The position numbers were made by a program, and so were the translations under genes. The notes beneath the pieces are model-generated. The model saw only the letters and a list, made by a program, of their open reading frames with translations, had not been told where the DNA came from and ran no database searches. This document shows positions 1 to 9,718 of a stretch of DNA of 64,000 bases, one piece after another. The stretch's first letter is position 1. Each line of letters opens with the position of its first letter. This DNA comes from Eunapius fragilis (Eukaryota; Porifera; Demospongiae; Spongillida; Spongillidae), in contig OY811971.1 of the NCBI GenBank assembly GCA_963681505.1, positions 979,501 to 1,043,500 on the forward strand, given 5' to 3'.

Positions 1-1
1 A

Positions 2-217
2 CCACCAGCGCTACCCCCGCCGGCACCACCAGCGCTGCCCCCGCCACCACCGCCGCCTGTGCTCCCTCCCTGGCCTGCATGGCCACTGCCACCCTGGCAG
101 AACGCAGCATGGCGGGGAGGCCGAGGAGGAGGACGTCCCCGCAGGAGACGAGGGCGCGGGCGAGGACAACTAATAATTAATACTACAAATTCATATAATT
201 ATTATTATTATTATTAA
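2..217 (+). CDS. 3' end of a Pro-rich then Arg/Gly-rich protein (partial)
   Basis: One plus-strand frame (starting at base 2) reads a proline-rich stretch, then Trp/Pro-rich residues, then an RGG/RG-type tail rich in Arg and Gly, and stops at 215-217. The other two plus frames are also open to 173 and 180 because the DNA is GC-rich and repetitive, so the frame choice is a judgement: I prefer this one because composition changes in an ordered way. The 5' part is outside the window. Function unknown. RG-rich tails often bind nucleic acid, but nothing more can be said. Confidence 0.3.
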   Translation, partial: PPALPPPAPPALPPPPPPPVLPPWPAWPLPPWQNAAWRGGRGGGRPRRRRGRGRGQLIINTTNSYNYYYYY

Positions 218-442
218 AGTTATTTAATGAAAATGATACAACGTATACAATATTTACAGTTTTAAGCTACACTGGAACGGAGAAGGTGAGGAGACTAACA
301 TCCAGTTGCCATTGAACGGGACAGCAGAGCTCTGGCATTCGCTCTAACTAGGACCAGGTTTAACCTGCCATAGAGAGCCGAAGTGACCTGGGACTTGCAA
401 CAATTTGATCTAATTGCCTACGGTGAAAAAAAACCTATGAAA

Positions 443-962
443 CAAGTAAATAAAAACATTCTCTAACGAGAGAGTTGTTGGTATATAGGATTGACCAATG
501 GTGGTGTAAAAAGCACGGAAACAAGAGTGACAGAAATTTTACTCGAAAATTGAAATTGGCCTATATTTAGCACGCTCACAAAATAACAGCGCATGCCTGA
601 GTAATGTGCTAAATATAGGCCAATTTCAATTTTCGAGTAAAATTTCTGTCACTCTTGTTTCCGTGCTTTTTACACCACCATTGGTCAATCCTATATACCA
701 ACAACTCTCTCGTTAGAGAATGTTTTTGTTTACTTGTCTAACAATTAAGACGATTGACAAATTTTCTTCCAGCGAGGAAAACGAGCTTTTTTTGTTGACT
801 GGAACAAAACATTAAAATGACCGTCTTTGCCTTCTTGTTCGATAGGAACGAAGAGCTAAACTGTCCGTTTCTTTGTACGTGAGTTATACGCGGGTCGCGT
901 TTTTATAATGATTTCACGACCAGGGTCAATTCCTATATAGGAACTACTAACTTAGTTCCTGA
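443..962 (-). mobile_element. Non-autonomous Helitron-like element C1 with giant foldback end
   Basis: Read on the minus strand, the element starts TC at 962-961 directly after an A, followed by a short imperfect hairpin (AGGAACTA...TAGTTCCT). It ends CTTG at 446-443 directly before a T. The 3' half is a nearly perfect foldback: about 130 bases from 443 are repeated inverted up to 737, with a loop of some 30 bases. The arms carry the signature GGTGGTGTAAAAAGC then GGAAACAAG, shared with other elements in this window. No coding sequence was seen. The A|T insertion site and TC start fit Helitrons; CTTG instead of CTRR and the hairpin size do not fit the usual description. Confidence 0.65.
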
Positions 963-963
963 T

Positions 964-1270
964 AACTCTAAAAAGCGAAGTATCATTCAATTTCCACGGA
1001 GACTGTCCCATATAAATATAGCGAACTATCATTTTCTCGGAAACTGTCCCATAATCGATTTTGATGACATCTGTAATGAAATAATTATAAACACCCAGTT
1101 CAGCACATGCAATTATCCTCTTCATCCTTTTTATGCAAGTACCCTACCCCGAACAAATCATTTCACAATGTTTGCAAAATAACTTTTGTTATCCAAACAG
1201 AACTAACAGCATCAAGTATGCTCTAACTGTTTCATGTAGTGTTAAAGAACTAAAGCAAATGTATACACTA
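964..1270. other. AT-rich intergenic stretch, nothing recognised
   Basis: Between the Helitron-like element and the stop codon of the GTPase gene. It would contain the 3' untranslated region of the minus-strand gene. No open frame, repeat pair or RNA gene was recognised. Confidence 0.4.
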
Positions 1271-2131
1271 TCACAGTAGCAAAGTTATACCTCTCTTAGA
1301 GCCATACAACTGTCTTGTCATTTTTCTCTTCAAGTGTTGACCACTCTGAATAGGTAACGTTTCCATAGCAAACCTGTGCCGTACGCTTCTGGTGTTTTGT
1401 AATGTGGTAACTTCATTGGCAACATGGACCTGCGTTTCCTGCCTAAAAATTTTACCCAAAAAAAAGCTATTCATTAATTTATCCTTAATCACAGGAACAG
1501 TTGGGCCAGCAACTTGGATTGTTTGCTTTTCTTCGAAACTATATATTTCAGCTTTTGCTTTCTCAGCCTGTGATTTTATAATATTTGCTGCTGCTGTTGC
1601 TTTGGCTGCTTCTGCTATAACTATATCAGCCTGTGCCTTTGTAGTGGCTGCTGTTACTATAGCTGCATCTGCCGTTGTTTTCTCTGCCTCTGCTTTTTTA
1701 ATATCTGCCTCTGCTATTTTAATATCTGCCAGTGCTTTCATATTAGCTGCTGTTGCTGTTACTTTCGCTGCCTCTGCCGTTGCGTGCGCTGCCGCAGCTG
1801 TTACTATATCAGCTTGTGCTTTTGCATGATCATCATTTGCTTTCTGAGATGTTATTTCATAATCTGCTTTTATTCGTGCTATTTCTGCTTTAGCTGCCAT
1901 TTGGTTCATTTGATTTTCCTTCACAGCTTCAGTTATTTTCTTTTCCGATTCCTTTTTAGCTTTCTCTATTTCCTCCGTGACGTCCTTTGCCCTCCTCTCT
2001 GCCAACTCGGTAGCATACTTTGCTGCATTAATGTCGTCCTGAGCTTTCTTCTTAGCAGCTACTGCACTCATCCTATCCTCCTCTGCCTTCATCAAATTCC
2101 TTTCTGCGGTCTCCTTCGCTTCTACTGCCAT
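1271..2131 (-). CDS. Alanine-rich helical tail of the AIG1-like protein (frameshifted continuation)
   Basis: The frame opens within the coiled coil left by the upstream GTPase frame and continues with Lys/Glu/Ala-rich heptads. It then holds about 130 residues of nearly regular alanine-rich repeats (ADI, AEA, AKA, TAA words) of TolA/LEA-like helical character, followed by a non-repetitive tail of about 90 residues. Its first Met (2131) lies 10 bases inside the upstream frame, so this is probably not a separate gene but the C-terminal half of the same protein after a one-base shift at the A-run near 2140. The last 40 residues look less protein-like, and an unrecognised intron near 1390 is possible. 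Confidence 0.55.
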   Translation of the reverse strand: MAVEAKETAERNLMKAEEDRMSAVAAKKKAQDDINAAKYATELAERRAKDVTEEIEKAKKESEKKITEAVKENQMNQMAAKAEIARIKADYEITSQKANDDHAKAQADIVTAAAAHATAEAAKVTATAANMKALADIKIAEADIKKAEAEKTTADAAIVTAATTKAQADIVIAEAAKATAAANIIKSQAEKAKAEIYSFEEKQTIQVAGPTVPVIKDKLMNSFFLGKIFRQETQVHVANEVTTLQNTRSVRHRFAMETLPIQSGQHLKRKMTRQLYGSKRGITLLL

Positions 2132-3018
2132 TTCGTAGCTTTTTTTGCACTCTCTCCCTCTTCCAATGCTTCCATCCTATCGTCCTCTGCATTCTTTGCA
2201 ACTTCTTCCGCCTTCTTCTTCTCCTCCACCGCTACCTTCGTTTCGTCCTCTGCCTTCACTTTAGCGTCCTCTGCTTCCTTTCGCTTTGTTTCAGCTTCAC
2301 GTGCAAGCTTCCTATCCTTGTATTCCCCTGGTTTTGAGCCGTCAGTACTAACCTCAGGTTTTGCTCGGGACCAGCGTATAATCTCACGCAATGTTGAGTC
2401 CCTATTCGTCATTAAGGTTTTCATGCCATCATCTGATATCGTCACAAATGGCCTCTCACGTAATTTTTCTGGGTTTAGGTCTACTTGCCATGAAGGAAAG
2501 CTATTAGACTCAGTGCAGTCGACACCAGTTCTTCGTGAAATAATGTCTGCAAGTTCTAAGGTTTTCTTTGCTAATGCAGCGGGAGTCACCATACCTGACG
2601 CCTTAGTGAATACGATACCCATGTTCTTCAAACAGCCTGGACCAAACGAGTCATATAGAAGCTTCACTGCGTCCTGCATTCCGGAATCGAACCGTGGGGC
2701 TTCCTCGTTAATGACCAAACAAAAGCCGTTCACGGATTTCAGGTCTGCAACACGTTGAAAAATACTTACGATGTTCTCCTCGTCCTTTGAAACCCCATCC
2801 GTATCCATTAAACCTGGTGTGTCCATCACTAGGCAACTCGGATTGCCACCTGTGATGGCAACTGGAGCGTGCGTGTGTGACGAAACTGCAGACGAATCCA
2901 CAAATAATGCATTGGCAATAGCTTCAGAGTTAACGTCCAGACGAAGCGCTAGATTTCGACATAATAATGATTTTCCGTCGCCAGTACGTCCAATGACGAC
3001 TATTTTGCAGGCTGCCAT
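2122..3018 (-). CDS. AIG1/GIMAP-like GTPase, N-terminal part
   Basis: The protein begins with a P-loop, GRTGDGKS at residues 10-17, after a hydrophobic beta strand. It has a Walker-B/G3 motif DTPGLMD near residue 67 and the AIG1-style downstream helix region. The G4 position reads FTKAS rather than the family's usual motif, so guanine specificity may be altered. From about residue 225 it becomes a charged coiled coil (Lys/Glu/Ala). Start chosen at 3018 because the P-loop then lies at the usual distance from the N terminus. The frame ends at 2122 just after a run of seven A (minus strand), and the next frame (1271-2131) continues the same helical composition. The reading frame is therefore probably broken by one base, either a real lesion or a homopolymer sequencing error. 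GIMAP/AIG1 proteins act in immune-cell survival and plant defence; the role here is unknown. Confidence 0.75.
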   Translation of the reverse strand: MAACKIVVIGRTGDGKSLLCRNLALRLDVNSEAIANALFVDSSAVSSHTHAPVAITGGNPSCLVMDTPGLMDTDGVSKDEENIVSIFQRVADLKSVNGFCLVINEEAPRFDSGMQDAVKLLYDSFGPGCLKNMGIVFTKASGMVTPAALAKKTLELADIISRRTGVDCTESNSFPSWQVDLNPEKLRERPFVTISDDGMKTLMTNRDSTLREIIRWSRAKPEVSTDGSKPGEYKDRKLAREAETKRKEAEDAKVKAEDETKVAVEEKKKAEEVAKNAEDDRMEALEEGESAKKATKWQ

Positions 3019-3199
3019 ACTTTACTAAAAATGATCAAAGCGCTTTAAATGTGCATGGATCAGACAGATTTAGGCCGGTAAAATAACCCGCGGGGAGTGG
3101 GATAAATTTGCCCACTAACAGGAAGTAGAATGGGTCATAAGACATTAGACATGCATGTGGTAAGGTTTCCTCATGGCACGTTCTATGGTAGCCTCGTCC

Positions 3200-3250
3200 C
3201 CAGGCCCTATTTTAATATTAAAGTTAGCGGGGACAAAAAATAGGGCCTGG
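3200..3250. repeat. Short inverted repeat (CCAGGCCCTATTTT)
   Basis: CCAGGCCCTATTTT at 3200 is repeated inverted as AAAATAGGGCCTGG ending at 3250, with a short AT-rich loop. It may be a very small foldback MITE. It lies upstream of the AIG1-like gene start. Confidence 0.5.
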
Positions 3251-3449
3251 AATCGATTGGCAAGGTCTTGGTGCGCATGCGCTAGCCACTCTCCAGAATC
3301 TGGAGAATCGTGCACTGTTGTACTTTGGTTTGTAATCTTTTCCGTATATTTATTCGGTTCTCCGCGTAAGCTTTACCTCGTCGTATATGCGTCGCCCGTG
3401 GATTTGCGTAGCGCTCTATTTCGAAATAAAACAAAATCAATGCTAAGAA

Positions 3450-3593
3450 ATGGAGACAAGGAAAGAGTCAAGGTCTTGCAGGATTTGTGGCAGTGTTGTG
3501 CCTCCCACACATTGGGTAGCACTCTTTTCTACAAAATCTTTGAATTCAGGTCTTGCAGAAAGGCTCAGCAAGGTTGCTGATGTCCCAGTGAAC
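3450..3593 (+). CDS. Possible first exon with a CRICG Cys finger (zf-AD-like start)
   Basis: A Met in good context opens a frame with a CRICG motif, followed some 15 residues later by an ALFST...GLAERLSKVADVPV pattern. This spacing resembles the first half of zf-AD-like modules (CRxCG, aliphatic-Phe-Ser, Leu-rich helix, V-x-V). The second Cys pair of such a module is absent, so the exon would have to be spliced; no clear donor was found, although a weak GT follows the VP codons. The opposite strand is also open here but is simple GSH-rich repeat. Weak call. Confidence 0.25.
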
Positions 3594-3622
3594 TTAGTCA
3601 ATCCGTCATCTGGAGCCACTGG

Positions 3623-3680
3623 GTGGCTCCCTTGAGTGTGGCTCCCTTGAGAGTGGCTCCCTTGAGAGTGGCTCCCGTGT
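3623..3680. repeat. 15-bp minisatellite (GTGGCTCCCTTGAGA)
   Basis: Four adjacent near-identical copies of GTGGCTCCCTTGAGA. It creates the GSHSQ-type repeats in the minus-strand frame, so that frame is not evidence for a gene. Confidence 0.7.
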
Positions 3681-3703
3681 TCATTGTTCTCACATTGCCT
3701 CAA

Positions 3704-4813
3704 AGGCTTTTGGTCTTACTTCGCGCTGCATTAATAAAGGTTTTTTCTCCAATGATCCTCAAATCCTGGTTAAAATATGTGTAAGACCACAGTAGAATAC
3801 AACTCTGTAAAATGAGTCCCTTGGTTAATCTCATGCAGGTATCAAATGTGTTAAACAAGCGCTGTTAACAGTTCTTCACCACGCAAACCTGCTTACATTT
3901 CATACATGTCAGTCTTGAGTTATTCTGACAGGCTTCTTAACGTTGGACTCGAATCATTTGAGTATCATGCATTTTGGATATTTTCTGCCTTAGCTTATTG
4001 ACCTCAATACTGATGACGGTTCTTATTGCACAAGAATGAGTATAAACCTCGCCGTTCATGTCGTTGTTACTTTTCCAGCAATAGAGTGCATAATCAATAT
4101 CTGAAACTCGCTTCCACAGGATGCCATTTCAGCTCAGAAAGCTCACATCCTTAAGTTGTTATTGTACATTCACAAACATGAAGGCAAGCAATGGCACATG
4201 CATGATAAGCTCTTACTAACTGCCTATTTAAAGTTTACAAAATTTAAAGTTTACAAAGTAAGGTCATACTGAAATAATAATCCTATTGTTGGTCAGTTGA
4301 GTGATTTCCCATTGTAGTAACACACAGTACAGATGCAGTAGCGTACCATTATAAGTGGGGGGGGGAGGGAGGTGGGTGGGGAGAGCTTCCATAATACAAT
4401 TCAGAACAGACAATTGCAACAATCAGCGTCAGATGGCAGCAGTGCTCAAGACGAAACATGAATTGGTGGAGCAGCATGAGGTAAGTAAATGAGAGTTATA
4501 GAGCAGCTTTGACGTTAGCTAAATTTGTGAGGTCACCAGCCTACGATTGTCACGCTGAATGGTGCGCTGCACAATGCACTGAGCTGTTCTCAAAAAGCTT
4601 TAAGGCTTCCCTAAAAGGACTAAGTATACTTTCAAATACGTTTGAGGTTTGTACCTAGACAACCTTATCACTGCTCATGTAGACCTGTTCAGCGTGTACA
4701 CAAAGTCAACAACCTATATAGCTGTATGTTCGTTCGTTTACTGCTGCCATCTGATGCAGGTAGAAAATTTTAATTATGTATAGCCTGCATAAGATCACAT
4801 TTTTACTACATGC
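3704..4813. other. Non-coding stretch, no gene recognised
   Basis: AT-rich DNA without a convincing frame on either strand. It has a G-rich tract near 4357-4382. The last 200 bases may be 5' flank, or upstream exon, of the transposase that follows. Confidence 0.35.
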
Positions 4814-5826
4814 ATGTTGAAAATTACACATCTAATCCTACACAATAAGAAAAATGTCCAAGAAGAGATTGAACACAGCAGTGTTATTATAGAATGTGCG
4901 GAACAGAGGCATTTTACACAGCATGTGCAAGTAGAAAAGAAAGCCATAAACACTGATGTAGGAACGGGAAGTAGGTTTTTCTCAACATCAAGCCCATTTG
5001 AAATGCTTAAAGGTGATGATTCCCAAACACACTTCTATACATCACTCAGTTCCTACAAATTGTTCGAGACAATATTGACTCTTTTGAATCCATTAATTTC
5101 AATGAATAATGATACTTGCAAGCTGTCACATGGGGATGAATTGCTTTTGGTTTGTATAAAATTGCGACTAGCAATGCCTCATGAAGACTTATCTTATCGA
5201 TTTAGAATTGCTGTTTCTTCAGTTAGTAAAATATTTCATCGTTGGATAGATGTTATGCCTAGAGAACTGCATCGTCTGATATGCTGGCCAGATCGAACAA
5301 AAATTCAACAAACACTGCATGCCTGATTGCTTCAAGCCTATGTATTCTCATGCTACTTGTATAATAGATTGCTCAGAAATATTTCTGGAGCGACCATCCT
5401 CATTGTTGGCTAGAGCTCAGACATATTCTCAATACAAACATCACAATACTGTAAAGTTTTGATGGCTATCAGTCCAATAGGAGCAATAATTTTCTTATCT
5501 AAGTGTTGGGGTGGACGAGTTTCAGACAGCCAACTTTGGTTTCTATAACTACCTTATCCCAGGAGATCTAGTACTAGCCGACAGAGGCTTTAACATTGCT
5601 GATGATTTGGCTTTGCATGGGGCGTCTCTTGTTTTGCCTTCTTTTACCAAATGTAAAGTTGAAGTCAGCAGATCATTTTCTCAAGTGCAAATTCATGTTG
5701 AGCGAGCAATAGGAAGGTTGAAACACCTCAAGCTTCTTCAGTTGAGACTACCTATTTCTATGATTAAAACATCTAAGGATACACATCTTTTAACAATTGA
5801 CAAGATTCTTTTTATTGTCCAGCTTA
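4814..5826 (+). pseudogene. DDE transposase of the ISL2EU/Harbinger type (DDE_Tnp_4), broken
   Basis: The first frame (4814-5326) gives a linker followed by the helix-turn-helix domain typical upstream of DDE_Tnp_4 (FYT...F..IL...L then LRLAMPHEDLSYRF.....VSKIF..WI). Coding similarity continues after a frameshift near 5322 with [22 protein letters not shown] (first catalytic Asp). A stop lies at about 5460, then comes GAIIFLSKCWGGRVSD, a deletion near 5520, and finally the frame from 5511 with VLADRGF (second Asp) and QIHVERAIGRLKHLK (catalytic Glu). All three DDE residues are recognisable, but there are at least two shifts and a stop, so it is inactive. A THAP domain, usual in ISL2EU proteins, was not seen upstream. 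The C-terminal few codons are separated by a Helitron-like insertion and may resume after 7142. Confidence 0.75.
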
Positions 5827-7141
5827 TACGAGAAGGTTGGTGGTATATAGGAATCAAAGGTGATGGTGGTGTAAAAAGCAAGGGAACAAGGTTTCTGATT
5901 GAAAAGGAAAAATGAAATAGACCCACGTTGTCATATAAATGTGCTTGCTAATATAGGTCTATTTCATTTTTCCTTTTCAGTCAGAAACCTTGTTCCCTTG
6001 CTTTTTACACCACCATCACCTTTGATTCCTATATACCACCAACCTTCTCGTATAGAGAATGTTTTTATTACTTTTTTCCTAAATTTTTCTGGTGGATTTG
6101 GTACTGTGTTTAGTTCTTGAAACATATATACCCAGGTAGCAAAAACGTCAACTTGTGTGATCATGACATATTTATTTTTGAATCTGCAATTTTGATGAGG
6201 TGTACCATTATACTAGTCCCCAGCCTACCTCCATTGAGGACCAAAGGGTGGCAAAAGCGAAGCCATATGATACATAGGATAAATGTACCCTAAGTAAACT
6301 GATCTCACACTATTACCACGCACCGCAATACATTACCAAATTGACGTAAGCAACTTTGGCAGTGCATACTATACTATAAAGCGGAGAGAGACGCAGTATC
6401 TACCGCTGTAACTACAGAAACATTTCCTTCCATTTTAGCGATATACCATGTATGCTCATAATTTATAGATCCAACATTTATCGATGCTGTAACGTACCTT
6501 TAGGTGGTCGTTTTGTTGGTCCTTTCGGTACGCGCTTGACATGCACACGTTTGGCAGATCTGGCAGCATCTGCATGGATCGTTCCACATTTAGATGCTCG
6601 AATTGTCCTTGAGATGGCATGGTATTAAAAATGAAAACCATCGAATTTGATAACGCTGGTTAATTTATACCGGTGCGTCATGACCATTGTGATAGCTGAT
6701 ATAACGTGCTATTTGTAGATCAACACGAATTAAGGAACTACTCGCTTTATTTAATTGCCCGATCGGTTAGGCGTCTAACAGACACCCGAAGATAACCTGC
6801 GAACGCATCCTGAAGCGATTGGTACACTTGGCGTGCTTTACAACCGTTCCTGTCCTGAGTTATACTATCCCGAAGGAAGAAGAATAAGAATAAGAAGAAG
6901 AAGCCGACGGAGGAGAAATTTTAGGTACGGACGATGGGGACGAGTATTTTTGTTCTCTAGAAGTACACCGTCTTATGACACAGATACAGCGCAGAGATGT
7001 TCCCTTTTTTGACATCGCTCGATTGCCACTAAGAGCGAAGTGACCCGATTCTTAAATGTCCCGCTAGACGTGAGTGACGTTTTATAATGACATTCATGAT
7101 ACTGCAGTATTCCTATTGGAACCTACTCGCGTAGGTTCCGA
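5827..7141 (-). mobile_element. Helitron-like element A1 (inserted in the transposase tail)
   Basis: Its 5' end is TC at 7141-7140, after an A, with the hairpin GGAACCTAC-GCGA-GTAGGTTCC (minus strand). Its 3' half carries a foldback with arms at about 5827-5921 and 5957-6054, bearing GGTGGTGTAAAAAGC and GGGAACAAGG. The insertion lies between A (5826) and T (7142) of the ISL2EU pseudogene. It lacks the terminal CTTG seen in complete copies, so the extreme 3' end seems truncated. The body is about 85-90% similar by eye to element A2 (20311-22729, excluding the nested insertion). No gene was recognised inside. Confidence 0.65.
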
Positions 7142-7336
7142 TCCTTCCTTGGTCTACTGACATTCATCAAATATTGTGAATGCATTACAACTGTTTTATG
7201 CATCAAATATGTCGTATAGTCCCCTCTCCCTCCATCCCTCCTCCCCTTTCAATCCCTCCTCCCCTCTCCCTCCCTCCTCCCCTTTCCCTTCCTCCTCTTT
7301 TCCTTCCTCATCACCACCCTTCTCCTCTTACCCCAG
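7142..7336 (+). other. CT-rich intron-like stretch ending in a splice acceptor
   Basis: After the Helitron end, the DNA is a CCCTCC-type pyrimidine tract running into CCCCAG at 7331-7336, the acceptor I propose for the nephrocystin-4-like exon. The bases 7142-7160 may encode the last codons of the ISL2EU transposase. Confidence 0.4.
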
Positions 7337-7498
7337 TACCCCCTAAGGGCTCAGACCATTGCCTCTGTCTTGGATGGACCATCCTGTCCATCTTTAACCA
7401 CACCATGAAGGCGACCTCAGAAGGAGGCGGGGCACTAAGACTTCCACTGTACAAGGGAACACCAAGGATGTTGTTCTCAATGCCTCATCCCATGATGG
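7337..7498 (+). CDS. Nephrocystin-4-like exon 1 of 2 seen
   Basis: Bounded by a CCCCAG acceptor and a G|GTAACC donor. The frame encodes a PKGSD..L..GWTILSIF segment, a Ser/Gly linker, then RLPLYKGTPRMLF. This closely follows the vertebrate NPHP4 order (..L..GFGILRIF.., linker, RLRLYHGTPRALL) as I remember the family. Nephrocystin-4 is a ciliary transition-zone scaffold. Phase: two bases in, one base out. The exon is flanked by CT-rich introns. No other NPHP4 exons were found further left, so the 5' part is either absent or too diverged to recognise. Confidence 0.6.
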
Positions 7499-7499
7499 G

Positions 7500-8520
7500 T
7501 AACCACATACCTCCTCCTCCCCATCTTCCTCCCTTCCCCCTCCTCCCCTCTCCCTCTCCCTCTGCTGCTCTCTCTGCGGCTTGAATTCTCTTGTCCCTTT
7601 CCTCTTGTCTCTCCCTCACCCTCCACCTCCTAATGTACGTCACTCGTCCCCAGACGCAGGTGGGGTAGTGCCCATCCCTTCCTGTCCTGCTGCCTCCGCC
7701 CCCACCCCATACTGGCCAGGGGTGCCCATCTCTTTCCTCCTAACGTCCTCGTCACATACCAAGACGAGATACCTGGTCTTGTCCACACCACCGTGTACAA
7801 AGGTAAGAAGACCACCAGCATACCCCGTGCAGGTATAAGGGTCAACACAAAGCACGCCCCTTCCAATGTTAATGCTTTGGTGATTACATCATATAGACCA
7901 TGATGGTGAAGGTGTGAGCTTTACCTTCACATGCACATGTAACAATGTGATGTGTTTACATATAGCTGCCCCCCCCCCCCCCCCCCCTCCCTCCGTATTA
8001 TATAAATGGTTTGTGTTGATGCATACTACTTGTTACATCTAATTGTGAATGCTGTGGTAAACTTCTTAAAAATAAAATGATACCCCTACAGTGGTGCATG
8101 ACTGTGAAAAGATGTACGCAGAAATGTTCACTTGAGGTTACCGCACACATGTGTACATTTATGATATGAGTGGAGAGAGGAGCAGTGGGGAGGGAGGGAA
8201 GGAGGGGAGGAGGAGGGAGGGAGGGGAGGATGAGGGAAGGGGAGGGGAGGAGGAGGGGAGAAGGGAGGAGGGTGGGGAGAAGGGTGGGGAGGAGGAGGAG
8301 GGAGGGGAGGAAGGGGTAGAGAAACTTGTACATATATGTAATACCTTCCATGTATGTCGCTGAGTACACCTTTGTTCTGTGGTAGGTTACATTTTGCAGT
8401 TATGTGACATCCCTCTTCCTCCCTCCCCTTCCCCTCCTCCTCCCTCCCCTCCCCCTCCTCCTCCCTCCCCCTCCTCCTCCTTCCCCTCCCCCTCCTCCTC
8501 TGCTACTTAGGGATAATTGC
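7500..8520. repeat. CT/GA-rich low-complexity DNA around the NPHP4-like exons
   Basis: Pyrimidine-rich CCTCC tracts at 7500-7570 and 8410-8505, a C-run near 7970-7987, and a purine-rich GGGAGGA tract at 8180-8310. They produce proline/leucine or Gly/Glu/Arg open frames that are not genes. Confidence 0.7.
7654..7802 (+). CDS. Nephrocystin-4-like exon 2 of 2 seen
   Basis: Bounded by CCCCAG and G|GTAAGA. One frame encodes LRPHPILARGAHLFPPNVLV followed by an IPGL motif. The vertebrate family has KPHPALEPAFHLLPENLLV...IPGL at the same place. The order and spacing to the preceding exon are right, which makes the pair convincing. The oddity is that the phase does not match: the preceding exon leaves one base and every AG acceptor here also supplies one base, so the joined message would be out of frame. 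Either the gene is decayed, a base is missing from the assembly, or I have a boundary wrong. No later NPHP4 exon was recognised. Confidence 0.55.
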
Positions 8521-8790
8521 ACATCATCTTGACAAGCTCCTCATTACCAGTAATAATTACAGCACAAGTGTTCATATGCAATGTCAAGTGTATATATACT
8601 ATGAAAAAGGAGAGTGACAGTAGAGGACCCTGATCAGAGCTATGCATGTTAAAGCTACTAGGCAAAGATATTGGCAAGCCCTGTATTCTTGCTAATTCTG
8701 CTGCTTCACCCCTTTACGAAAATTGGTCAGGTCAGGACGGACCACTTTGTGCTACCGAAAGTGGTCCGAGTCATAGGAGGGATCATTGAA
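8521..8790. other. Unassigned DNA
   Basis: Nothing recognised. A plus-strand frame near 8700-8790 runs into the G homopolymer and does not resemble a known domain. Confidence 0.3.

Positions 8791-8832
<42 letters not shown>
8791..8832. repeat. 42-base G homopolymer
   Basis: An uninterrupted G run directly visible in the sequence. Its length is likely to vary between individuals and to be unreliable in the assembly. A second G run of 18 bases ends at 9367. Confidence 0.9.
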
Positions 8833-8834
<2 letters not shown>

Positions 8835-9508
8835 TTGAAGGAGGGATGTGGGCATTGAGAAGTGAAGAGAATTATGATGCGAAGATGAGGCAAGATCAGT
8901 AGGTGTGTGGTGCACTTGGACGTGGTTGTGACCAGTGGAGATGATGTTGCCTCTCCCCAAACTATGTTAATTCAACTCCAAATATGTAGAGACTTATTAC
9001 TGATTTCAAACCCTTCCTCGGCGAGGTGAATATACTGCATGCCTCCTATGAAGCTAATGTAGCTGTGTGTGATGGATGGCAGCAATGCCCTCAGCTGATC
9101 ATGCATGTAGCTGAGGGCATATGGGTGTAGACTGCTGATGTTACATGGTTTGAGTTTATGCAACTCAGCAAACTTATTAATCATTTTTACCTGCTCCACA
9201 CCAACAGAGTCACCGGACACTGGATACGGTTGGAGGACAACTTGTGACATAAATCAAGCATCCGTTCTAGTGAGTGCCACATCAATAGAGTTGGTGTGGA
9301 ATTCAGTTTCTTATACTGATTCTTATACTGAATTAGATTTCAAGCAGGGAGCGGGGGGGGGGGGGGGGCATTAATAACCTTTTACCTTCCCCTGTTCCCT
9401 TTCGCGCATGCACATGAATTAATTACTGAATTAAAAAGACCCTCAGCCCACGGGTGTTCCGACCCATTGAATTGAGGGACAATAAGTCCTACGCCCCAAA
9501 AATTTTAA

Positions 9509-9713
9509 ATGGCAATTACCTCACCTAGCAATGGTTGTAATGATTTGTACCCGTTGGAATTCGTTGTACAGTTACTGAATGGAACATGTGATGACTCTTT
9601 AGACGAAGTATTCTTGAAGATGAACCTGTGCTCTACTGAACGAGGCATGTTTGGGCATCAAAGATGGTTTTGGTCTGAAGAAGTGTCGTTCATAAGTGGC
9701 CTGCTTACGCAGA
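9509..9713 (+). CDS. Possible first coding exon, unknown protein
   Basis: An ATG after an AAAATTTTAA leader opens 68 codons of balanced composition (acidic, with FVVQLL, CSTERGMFGHQRWFW). It could end at a GC-AGAC|GTAGGT donor. No domain recognised and no second exon found. It may equally be chance. Confidence 0.2.
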
Positions 9714-9718
9714 CGTAG

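Noticed and set aside
3173-3580. Plus-strand 135-codon ORF
   Set aside because: Its start lies in a short inverted repeat and it has no recognisable domain; the overlapping CRICG frame is the better candidate.
8972-9250. Minus-strand 92-codon ORF
   Set aside because: Composition is plausible but there is no domain, no splice context, and it overlaps a hairpin (GCCCTCAGCTG...CAGCTGAGGGC-like) near 9090-9118.
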